A DNA stretch of 5,806 bases from Lachnospiraceae bacterium (GTDB lineage: Bacteria; Bacillota_A; Clostridia; Lachnospirales; Lachnospiraceae). Where the stretch lies: contig JAGOGN010000102.1 in the NCBI GenBank assembly GCA_017996675.1, forward strand, positions 1-5,806. Direction: 5' to 3'. Both the position numbers and the translations under genes were made by a program. Of this stretch, positions 1 to 5,737 are shown in pieces. The notes under the pieces are model-generated. The model saw nothing but the letters and a program-made list of their open reading frames with translations. It was not told the origin of the DNA and ran no database searches. The stretch's first letter is position 1, and every line of letters begins with the position of its first letter.

Positions 1-275
1 ATATTGAAAATGCCAAGCGTAAACCCAGTTTAGAATCTTTAATCAAAATTAGCAACGCACTTGAAATTACTATTGATGAATTACTCTATGGGAACTTGTT
101 ATACAATCCTACGGAATATCAAACTGACATTGATTTATTAATGGCAGATTGTACCAGCACTGAAAAACGTTACATATTCGAGGTTCTTTCAGCCATAAAA
201 AACATTTTACGAATCAATGATTGGCATCTATCCTCAAAACACAATTACGATGCTGATAACCTGAATGATTATTAA
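1..275 (+). CDS. XRE-family helix-turn-helix transcriptional regulator, 3' part
   Basis: The reading frame is open from the left edge (first full codon at base 3) to TAA at 273-275, giving 90 C-terminal residues. It begins inside the end of an XRE/Cro DNA-binding domain: the run IENAKRKPSLESLIKI followed by ALEITIDELLYG is the classic last-helix signature of this family. After it come about 50 residues, including YQTDIDLLMADC and EKRYIFEVLSAIK, of a helical C-terminal extension common in small clostridial XRE regulators. Such proteins are cytoplasmic repressors or activators, often controlling the mobile element that encodes them. The gene sits directly upstream of the recombinase operon in the same direction but is separated from it by a strong terminator. 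Control of that operon is plausible but not shown. The N-terminal half lies outside the window, so the recognition helix cannot be read. Confidence 0.85.
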   Translation, partial: IENAKRKPSLESLIKISNALEITIDELLYGNLLYNPTEYQTDIDLLMADCTSTEKRYIFEVLSAIKNILRINDWHLSSKHNYDADNLNDY

Positions 276-308
276 ATCATTCAATAACAATCAAATATCT
301 ATTTCTAC

Positions 309-353
309 ATAAACCATCCGTTAATCACTTAACCGATGGTTTATGTCTTTTTC
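309..353 (+). terminator. Rho-independent terminator after the XRE gene
   Basis: The arms ATAAACCATCCGTTAA (309-324) and TTAACCGATGGTTTAT (329-344) pair over 16 positions with one C-C mismatch around a TCAC loop. GTCTTTTTC follows at once. A long stem, a four-base loop and a T run are the standard intrinsic terminator layout. It separates regulator transcription from the recombinase operon. The stem is nearly symmetric, but the minus-strand T run is weaker. Confidence 0.85.
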
Positions 354-390
354 AATCCAAAAATTCTATGATAGTTATATCAACTATAAA
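341..390 (+). promoter_or_regulatory. Candidate promoter and palindromic operator of the recombinase operon
   Basis: The operon starts just after a terminator, so a promoter is expected here. TATGAT at 367-372 is a reasonable -10 box; no good -35 box is seen at the right spacing (bases around 344-350 are only TTATGTCTTT-like). Two overlapping inverted repeats cover the -10 region: TGATA-N4-TATCA (369-382) and ATAGTT-N5-AACTAT (371-387). Symmetry of this kind over a -10 box suits a repressor operator, perhaps for the upstream XRE protein. In DNA this AT-rich, short palindromes also arise by chance. Confidence 0.28.
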
Positions 391-404
391 GGATGTCGCT
401 ATTG

Positions 405-2258
405 ATGAAAGAAAGTGAAGAACGAAGCAGTAATATTGATGAACAGAAAGCCAGAATCCGGCAAAGATACAAAGGTATTGATCCAGAAGAACTGGAAGTA
501 ATTCCGGCACTTCCACCAGAGGATATTTTTAAAACAGAAAAAAAACTACGAGTAGCTGTATATGCAAGGGTATCTACGGATGATCCACGCCAAACATCCT
601 CATATGAATTACAGAAAAATCATTATCAGGATGTAGTAAATAAAAATCCGAATTGGATGCTTGTCGAAATATATGCCGACGAAGGCATTTCAGGCACTTC
701 GCTTCAACATAGAGATGCATTCAAAAAAATGATTGAAGATTGTGAAGCCGGAAAAATTGATTTAATCATAACAAAAAGTGTATCCCGATTTGCAAGAAAC
801 GTTGTTGACTGTATCCGATATGTACGAGAGCTTTCTTCACTCCGTCCACCCGTCGGTGTATTTTTTGAAACAGAGCATTTAAATACTCTTGATCCCAAAA
901 GCGAAATGATTCTGTCATTCATGTCAACACTTGCACAGGAAGAAAGTCATACCAAAAGTGAAATTATGAATTCTTCCATTGAAATGCGTTTTCGTCGGGG
1001 AATATTCCTTACACCTCCTCTGCTCGGATATGACCAAGACGAAAATGGAGATCTTGTAATCAATCCACATGAAGCTAAAATTGTGCAGCTTATTTTTTAT
1101 ATGTATCTGAATGGAAGCAGTACTCAACAAATTGCTGATTCTTTGACAGAACTCGGTTGTAAAACAAAAAAGAATAATGATGTCTGGTCATCCAGTACCA
1201 TACTACAAATCCTTCAAAATGAACGCCATTGTGGGGATGTTCTGGCGAGAAAAACATGGACTCCTAATTATCTTGACCATAAATCAAGGAAAAACAATCA
1301 AGACCGTAATCAATACAGAAAAGTCGGACATCACGAAGCTATTATCTCCCGAGATGATTTCATAGCTGTTCAAAAATTAATTACAAATGCGAAATATGGA
1401 AATAAAGAGATTTTACCAGAATTACATGTGATACAAGAAGGCTCTCTAAGTGGATTTATAAGCATTAATCCAAGATGGTCTGGATTTAAAGCCAGAGACT
1501 ACTTTGAAGCATCTCAAAGCGTCCTTAAACCGGCAAATATGAATGTACCTGATACAATTACTGCTTCCGCCGGTTCCTTCGATTTAAGAGACTATGAAGT
1601 TGCCAGAGGACAATTTTTCTCCTCTGTTGGTCGGATTTCTGTTTCTTTTTCATATAAACAGATCTCTTTTAACAAAGATGCTATACGGAAATTTCCAAAC
1701 ATAAAATTTGTCGAACTGCTAATACACCCAAGCTCAAAACTACTTGCTATCCGACCATGTTCCTCTGAAACAAAAAATAAAGTGCAGTGGTCACGTCTCA
1801 AAGATGGTCAACTTATTCCAAAACCAATTTCCGGCGCTGCATTTTTGCCAACATTATACGAGATATTTAAATGGGACAAAAAATGCAAATATAGAATATT
1901 AGGAGTTGCCCACCAAAAAGGCAATGAAAATGTCCTTATTTTCAACATGGACGATACAGAAATACGAATACCGACAAGTACCAACGACGTATCCGCCCCC
2001 AATAACAACATGCCTGATACAATATCTGATTCTAAGAGTGTGTTAGCTTATCCTGCCGACTGGATGAATAGCTTCGGTAATAATTACTATACTCAGTCTC
2101 AAGCGCCAGAATTAACAGAATTTACAGCAGACAAAAACTGGCAGACTGCTTCAGAAAGTAAACCTTATAAAGAACCCGAGCTACAAACCACTCCCAAAGA
2201 AACCATTATACAAAATATAAAGAATATTATTACAGAAATTAAAGGAGACACCCAATGA
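405..2258 (+). CDS. Large serine recombinase with fused C-terminal repeat domain, no zinc ribbon
   Basis: A site-specific DNA recombinase of the large serine integrase/transposase class (617 residues), which cuts and rejoins attachment sites through a covalent serine-DNA link. The resolvase-type catalytic domain spans about residues 49-195: RVAVYARVSTDD holds the predicted nucleophile Ser57, with DEGISGTS at 92-99 and SRFARN at 127-132. The 'recombinase' domain (about 205-326) includes GYDQDENG and IVQLIFYMYLNG. The usual zinc ribbon is absent: no pair of CxxC motifs exists. Instead come a conserved-looking segment (336-366, with PELHVI and GFISINPRWSGF) and then a domain at 391-523 that recurs in the next two genes, ending in YPADW...FG (549-558) and a polar tail. 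ATG at 405 is preferred because AAAGGA at 388-393 precedes it; ATG at 393 overlaps that site, and TTG at 402 is also possible. The last base overlaps the next start (ATGA). Probable integrase of this element. Confidence 0.93.
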   Translation: MKESEERSSNIDEQKARIRQRYKGIDPEELEVIPALPPEDIFKTEKKLRVAVYARVSTDDPRQTSSYELQKNHYQDVVNKNPNWMLVEIYADEGISGTSLQHRDAFKKMIEDCEAGKIDLIITKSVSRFARNVVDCIRYVRELSSLRPPVGVFFETEHLNTLDPKSEMILSFMSTLAQEESHTKSEIMNSSIEMRFRRGIFLTPPLLGYDQDENGDLVINPHEAKIVQLIFYMYLNGSSTQQIADSLTELGCKTKKNNDVWSSSTILQILQNERHCGDVLARKTWTPNYLDHKSRKNNQDRNQYRKVGHHEAIISRDDFIAVQKLITNAKYGNKEILPELHVIQEGSLSGFISINPRWSGFKARDYFEASQSVLKPANMNVPDTITASAGSFDLRDYEVARGQFFSSVGRISVSFSYKQISFNKDAIRKFPNIKFVELLIHPSSKLLAIRPCSSETKNKVQWSRLKDGQLIPKPISGAAFLPTLYEIFKWDKKCKYRILGVAHQKGNENVLIFNMDDTEIRIPTSTNDVSAPNNNMPDTISDSKSVLAYPADWMNSFGNNYYTQSQAPELTEFTADKNWQTASESKPYKEPELQTTPKETIIQNIKNIITEIKGDTQ

Positions 2259-3043
2259 GCGAGCAACCTATAAATCAATGGAATATGACTACAGAACCTT
2301 CTGATATGATGAAAATCAACACACCTATGCCAATAACAGTCGCGCCCAGCCCCTCAAATCAAATGGAAGTCATTGACGATGATTCTTTCAGCTATGACGG
2401 TTATCAAGTTGTACGTGGCGAATTCTTCGCTCATATTTACGAACCTTCGTTTACGTTTAATAACTACAAGGTATCTGTAAATACCGCCTGCATAAAAAAA
2501 CTACCCGATGTCGAATATGTGCAAATATTAGTCAATCCCATTGAAAAAAAACTGGCTGTCCGTCCCTGTCGAGAAGAAGAAAAAGACTCTTTTCGTTGGT
2601 GTTCCTCTGGAAAAAAGCGTTCGCCAAAACAAATCACCTGTCGAATTTTCTTTGCTAAAGTGATATCTCTCATGGACTGGAATCCTAATTATCGGTACAA
2701 GATTCTCGGCAAACTAATTCGTTCTGGCAATGAAATACTGTTCATTTTCGATTTAACTTCACCTGAAATATTTCCTCGTACTCTAAAAGACAATGGAACT
2801 GTAACCACTGCTAGGACACCTTCTTATCCTGAAGAATGGAAGAATCAGTTCGGTATTCCAGTGGAAGAACATCAAAAATCAATGCAAGTCAATATATTTG
2901 AAGGCTACGCAGTATTTGACATACAAGAAAAGAAGAAGGCAACTGATAAATCCATAGAAAAAGCAAAAGAACCATCAACAGCAGAAAGTGAGGAAAAATC
3001 CTATGAACAACAAACACTCTTCCCATCCACTAATATGTATTGA
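2255..3043 (+). CDS. Recombinase-associated protein carrying the same domain as the recombinase C-terminus
   Basis: A 262-residue protein that I cannot assign to a named family. Residues 44-105 align without gaps to residues 391-452 of the recombinase just upstream, with 24 of 62 identical by hand count. Shared signatures are YxVxRGxFF, then VExVxxLxxPxxK-like strands ending in LAxRPC. Similarity continues through W...(NPNYRYKILG) to about 172 and again in YPEEWKNQFG (191-200). The N-terminal 40 residues are polar and Pro/Met-rich. The tail (about 222-262) is Lys/Glu-rich, probably disordered, and ends with QQTLF (252-256), a candidate sliding-clamp-binding peptide. The start overlaps the recombinase stop as ATGA, with AAAGGAG at 2241-2247 seven bases upstream, so the two are probably translationally coupled. 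It likely arose by duplication of the recombinase tail, or the reverse. A role as an accessory DNA-binding subunit of recombination is inference. Confidence 0.8.
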   Translation: MSEQPINQWNMTTEPSDMMKINTPMPITVAPSPSNQMEVIDDDSFSYDGYQVVRGEFFAHIYEPSFTFNNYKVSVNTACIKKLPDVEYVQILVNPIEKKLAVRPCREEEKDSFRWCSSGKKRSPKQITCRIFFAKVISLMDWNPNYRYKILGKLIRSGNEILFIFDLTSPEIFPRTLKDNGTVTTARTPSYPEEWKNQFGIPVEEHQKSMQVNIFEGYAVFDIQEKKKATDKSIEKAKEPSTAESEEKSYEQQTLFPSTNMY

Positions 3044-3419
3044 CTTTAAAAAGAATCGTATACGAATCCACCGCAATACACTCCGTCAAATTGGTAACCC
3101 AGAATATATTCAACTTCTTGTTAATCCTGATCAAAAAATGATAGGTATAAAGGCTAGTTGTGCGGAGGATAAATTGGCACATAAAGTTAAGGATTATTTT
3201 GTCATCAATGGTAACAGTTATGAATTGTACAGCCGAGAATTACTATATTCACTTTCCCAACTTAACCTTTCTTGGGAGAAATTTAACATTTTTCGTTTAG
3301 AAGGCAATATTTACCCAGATAAAAAAATAGCTCTATTTTCCATGGATAACATCATCACAAAACTGCCACAAACAGAATTCAAATCAGAAATAATGGGAGA
3401 TGAGTATGCGCAATTATAG
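3003..3419 (+). CDS. Small third copy of the recombinase-associated domain
   Basis: A 138-residue protein made almost entirely of a shortened, diverged copy of the domain found in the two genes upstream. EYIQLLVNPDQK (34-45) matches EYVQILVNPIEK in the preceding protein. Next come an IGIK strand in place of LAVRPC, a Tyr/Leu-rich helical stretch, and a final FNIFRLEGN...KIALFSMDN that corresponds to YRYKILG...ILFIFDL. The N-terminal YxVxRGxFF strand and the C-terminal YPxxW motif are missing. ATG at 3003 is chosen because AGGA (2991-2994) lies eight bases upstream; the in-frame GTG at 2988 has no ribosome site. The gene overlaps the preceding one by 41 bases in the +1 frame and the following one by 14 bases. 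Function unknown; a subunit or modulator of the recombinase complex is the simplest idea. Confidence 0.75.
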   Translation: MNNKHSSHPLICIDFKKNRIRIHRNTLRQIGNPEYIQLLVNPDQKMIGIKASCAEDKLAHKVKDYFVINGNSYELYSRELLYSLSQLNLSWEKFNIFRLEGNIYPDKKIALFSMDNIITKLPQTEFKSEIMGDEYAQL

Positions 3420-4326
3420 TATATATACATTAAAAACAAAACTAGAATTCACCAATTTGTATCAATATCTCAGTGAAAAAGATTATAAACAACTTGAACA
3501 ACAGATATTATGTCATTCCTATCACACCCCCATCTGCACATGGAATGGTATTGTCATTAATGGTATAGAAGCATATGAATTATTTCGTAAACACAGTATT
3601 CCTTTCCGAATAAAAAGACTCCATTTTTCCAGTAAAGAAGATGTAATTTCATGGATATGTACTGACCAACTTAAACGAGAGGATTTAACCAATATCAATA
3701 AAAAATACCTGATTGGGAAAAAATATGATGCTGAAAAAATTATAGTTTCAAGACAACTTTCATCTACGAATAAATCTCATATTTCCGGTGCAAGCATCGC
3801 AGCAAAAAAAATATCCGAAGAATGTAATGTAGCAATGGCTACCGTTTACAAATATTCTGCTTACAGTAGTGCACTAGATATAATTGATGAAAAAGTTCCG
3901 GATTTTGTCAAACGAGTTCGTTCTGGTCAACTCTGGATTTCCCAAGCTAATATTATTGAGCTTTCAGGATTACCAAAAGAGCAACTTTTAAGTCTAAATA
4001 ACTACCTTCTTGCCGAAAAGATAGAACATCTCAGTTATCATGATATGAAAAGGGAATTACTATGGAATAATTACGCCAAACCGATGTTAAGGAAAGAATC
4101 TTCCGTTTCTATTCCTTCAATACGCAACCTGCCACAATTTGATCCAGATGCGGAAATTGCAAGTCTTACATTGACGATTCCCTCGTGGAACAGTTCTATC
4201 GAAAGAGTATTAAAAGTTTCAGATTTTAAAATTGCATCTGATACAGCAAAATATAAGCTTAAATATCAGCTTATGTGTCTAATATCAACCACAAATAATA
4301 TTTTAAAAAAATTGGAGGAAATATAA
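3406..4326 (+). CDS. ParB/RepB-like protein with helix-turn-helix
   Basis: A 306-residue protein resembling ParB-like regulators of clostridial and phage elements. Residues about 20-111 fit a ParB-type N-terminal fold: an IxTWNGIVING strand pair, SSKEDVISWICTDQLKREDLT (the wI...QL.RrdLt signature), and YLIGKKYDAEK. Residues about 132-157 (AAKKISEECNV, then ATVYKYSAYSSAL) form a KorB/ParB-like helix-turn-helix. The C-terminal third has a Leu/Ile-rich helical region and no recognised domain. Where family members usually have a DGHNRY-like phosphate-contact motif, this one reads NGIEAYEL, lacking both His and Arg, so CTP or nucleotide handling of the ParB kind is doubtful. ATG at 3406 is preferred: GGGAG at 3395-3399 lies six bases upstream, too close to the alternative ATG at 3400. 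It probably binds DNA for maintenance or regulation of the element. No ParA partner is visible. Confidence 0.75.
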   Translation: MRNYSIYTLKTKLEFTNLYQYLSEKDYKQLEQQILCHSYHTPICTWNGIVINGIEAYELFRKHSIPFRIKRLHFSSKEDVISWICTDQLKREDLTNINKKYLIGKKYDAEKIIVSRQLSSTNKSHISGASIAAKKISEECNVAMATVYKYSAYSSALDIIDEKVPDFVKRVRSGQLWISQANIIELSGLPKEQLLSLNNYLLAEKIEHLSYHDMKRELLWNNYAKPMLRKESSVSIPSIRNLPQFDPDAEIASLTLTIPSWNSSIERVLKVSDFKIASDTAKYKLKYQLMCLISTTNNILKKLEEI

Positions 4327-4328
4327 TT

Positions 4329-5243
4329 ATGGATGGAAATACCGAAGATTTACAAAAGTTTGTTCCCCAAGTGCATTTTGAGCAAATACCTATTAAAAAT
4401 TTATGTTCAAATCAAGATTATCAACGTAATCTTTCCATCAAACACGTTCAGCGTGCTGCAGCTAATTTTGACCTTTATCAGATAAACCCTGTAAAAGTAA
4501 GTAGACGTGATGGGATAAATTATGTGTTCAACGGACAACACACTATAGAGATTGTTGCTCTCGTCTCTGGATCAAGAGAAACTCCTGTCTGGTGTATGGT
4601 TTATGATGATCTTGTTTACACCCAAGAAGCAGATATTTTTGCAAATCAGATGAAATATGTCAAATCGTTATTACCTTATGAAATATTCATGGCTAATATT
4701 GAAGCTGGTAATGATAGAGAACTTATTATTCGTGACCTTGTTGAATCATATGATCTCACTATTACTTCTTCCTCTCGCCCCGGAGGTATATGTGCTGTAT
4801 CCACTTTAATTAATATCTATGAAAAATATGGTTTTCACACTCTTGATCGTGTTTTACGCCTTTGTGTTGCCACATGGGAAGGTGCGCCTATGTCCTTTAG
4901 TTCCAATATGCTTAATGCTATTGCCCGTCTGGATAATGCTTATGGAGAAACAATGAAAGATGACACCTTCAAAGAAAAAGTTGGGCGTGTCTCTGTCAGA
5001 GAAATCAGTCGTACTGCCAGAGAACGTCGTGCCGGTTCATTAGGATTCGCAGAAGCTCTTTTACTAGAATACAATAAAAAATCCAAGTATTCACTTCCTT
5101 TTGAGAAATTATACACTCATAAAACACCCAAAAAAAGAGAACCATCAACTGAAGATGAATCCGGTCAAAGTTCCACTCCAGAAGGTCAGTTAGATTTATT
5201 TTCTACGGATCAGGAGAATACTCAGGCTCTGCCAAACGAATAG
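4329..5243 (+). CDS. ParB-fold protein, DUF6551-like, with C-terminal clamp-binding-like motif
   Basis: A 304-residue protein. Its N-terminal half has the ParB/sulfiredoxin-like layout: IPIKNL, YQRNLS...V...AANFD (31-48), INPVKVSRRDG, then YVFNGQHTIEIVAL (65-78) with GQHT where ParB proteins have GxHR. TPVWCMVYDDL and EADIFANQ follow. This pattern resembles the DUF6551 family of ParB-like proteins in Gram-positive elements; the assignment is from memory of the family pattern. The middle (about 110-250) is helical, with FSSNMLNAIARL and GSLGFAEALLLEYNKK. The last 40 residues are polar and probably disordered, but include QLDLF (287-291), a match to the sliding-clamp-binding consensus. ATG at 4329 follows GGAGG (4314-4318) and lies two bases after the previous stop, so it is the last gene of the same operon. 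A maintenance or replication-linked function is inferred. Arg-to-Thr in the GxHR position is a notable departure from true ParB. Confidence 0.75.
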   Translation: MDGNTEDLQKFVPQVHFEQIPIKNLCSNQDYQRNLSIKHVQRAAANFDLYQINPVKVSRRDGINYVFNGQHTIEIVALVSGSRETPVWCMVYDDLVYTQEADIFANQMKYVKSLLPYEIFMANIEAGNDRELIIRDLVESYDLTITSSSRPGGICAVSTLINIYEKYGFHTLDRVLRLCVATWEGAPMSFSSNMLNAIARLDNAYGETMKDDTFKEKVGRVSVREISRTARERRAGSLGFAEALLLEYNKKSKYSLPFEKLYTHKTPKKREPSTEDESGQSSTPEGQLDLFSTDQENTQALPNE

Positions 5244-5265
5244 CGCAGAGCCTTCAGCCTTTATT
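5224..5265 (+). terminator. Probable terminator of the recombinase operon, overlapping the last stop codon
   Basis: AGGCTCTGC (5224-5232) pairs perfectly with GCAGAGCCT (5245-5253) across a 12-base loop that contains the TAG stop of the DUF6551-like gene. The stem is GC-rich compared with the surroundings. The trailing T run (CCTTTATTCT at 5258-5267) is broken, so efficiency is uncertain. A third copy of the core, AAGGCTCT at 5298-5305, could pair with the right arm instead and compete with this hairpin. Confidence 0.55.
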
Positions 5266-5329
5266 CTATCCATACTTTCAAAAGAACACCCTGCTTTAAG
5301 GCTCTCTTTCATGCAATCACTATTTTATC

Positions 5330-5638
5330 TTATCCCAAATTCATCATCCGCTCCATCCGCCACCTTATATATGAATACCCATTCCAAATATTTGCTTTTA
5401 CCGGATACTCTTTCCTGTAAACAAATACAGTGTGATATTTAACAAAATGTATTCTACACCAATTATGTATATCTTTCATATATATGTTATTTATACCATT
5501 CATCCACTGTTCTAAAGCCCATATGTCTTTATCTGACACTAACTCCATTATGAACAGTACATTATAATATTGAATGACACCTACTCTCTTCCTTTCCTCT
5601 ATTAACCTTTTACACAATAACCTATACTTAATGTTCAT
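5330..5638 (-). CDS. Uncertain small hypothetical protein near the element end
   Basis: An open frame of 102 codons reads leftward from ATG at 5638-5636 to TAA. The product is basic and rich in aromatic residues (many Tyr and Trp), with a Lys/Arg-rich start (CKRLIEERKRVG). I do not recognise it. In its favour: codons lean to AGG, ATA and AAA as in low-GC clostridia, an AGGA sits five bases before the ATG, and a purine-rich GGGAGGGG lies further upstream. A perfect TATAAT box is found at 5703-5708 on the same strand. Against it: no known motif, a small size, and an AT-rich region where chance ORFs are common. It lies between the operon end and the probable attachment junction, a place where recombination-directionality factors sometimes occur, but nothing in its sequence shows that role. 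If it is not a gene, 5266-5703 holds no other gene I can support. Confidence 0.4.
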   Translation of the reverse strand: MNIKYRLLCKRLIEERKRVGVIQYYNVLFIMELVSDKDIWALEQWMNGINNIYMKDIHNWCRIHFVKYHTVFVYRKEYPVKANIWNGYSYIRWRMERMMNLG

Positions 5639-5702
5639 ATCGTTCCTATGCCCCTCCCTCTAATCTATATTTTCCATCCTTATATACGTTATATATATAA
5701 TT

Positions 5703-5737
5703 ATTATATAGTACATATAAAAGCCTGTAACATATCC
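5703..5737 (-). promoter_or_regulatory. Possible promoter facing the small minus-strand ORF
   Basis: On the minus strand a perfect TATAAT lies at 5708-5703. The best -35 at workable spacing is a poor TTACAG about 16 bases upstream (5730-5725), located in the cpaF fragment. It would give a leader of roughly 60 bases before the ATG at 5638. The whole 5660-5720 stretch is so AT-rich that -10-like boxes are expected by chance. Confidence 0.25.
5704..5725. other. Probable attachment-site junction (one end of the integrated element)
   Basis: The CpaF-like reading ends abruptly at the Ala codon 5724-5722, and the DNA changes from GC-balanced to very AT-rich at the same place. Inverted hexamers TTATAT (5704-5709) and ATATAA (5715-5720) with a five-base spacer flank the point. 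This is what one hybrid half-site of a serine-recombinase insertion would look like: half from cpaF, half from the element. The exact crossover dinucleotide cannot be fixed without the other end or an empty site. Confidence 0.6.

Larger units (their letters stand above)
1..5722. mobile_element. Terminal part of a serine-recombinase mobile element inserted in cpaF
   Basis: The block contains a large serine recombinase, two proteins sharing its C-terminal domain, two ParB-like proteins and an XRE regulator. It ends at a truncated conserved chromosomal-type gene. Recombinase operons next to the attachment site are typical of integrative elements that use this enzyme class. The left limit is outside the window, so the element's size and whether it is a conjugative element, a mobilisable element or a prophage cannot be told: no conjugation or capsid gene is visible. 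Assigning bases 1-275 to the element is inference from continuity. Confidence 0.6.

Noticed and set aside
704..1130. Minus-strand open frames within the recombinase gene
   Set aside because: They lie opposite a clearly coding, motif-rich gene, have no ribosome sites that stand out and encode no recognisable domain.
2988..3043. Programmed +1 frameshift joining the second and third genes
   Set aside because: The third frame is +1 relative to the second, but it has its own ATG with AGGA at good spacing and no clear slippery site, so independent coupled translation is simpler.
1575..3344. Repeated domain as an AbrB-like swapped-hairpin DNA-binding fold
   Set aside because: The strand pattern ending in LAxRPC is loosely reminiscent of AbrB, but the domain is longer and no diagnostic motif matches; not supportable from sequence alone.
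5665..5720. AT-rich alternating TATATA stretch as an origin or perfect palindromic attP core
   Set aside because: Only short inverted repeats hold up when checked base by base; no iterons, DnaA boxes or long symmetric core were found.
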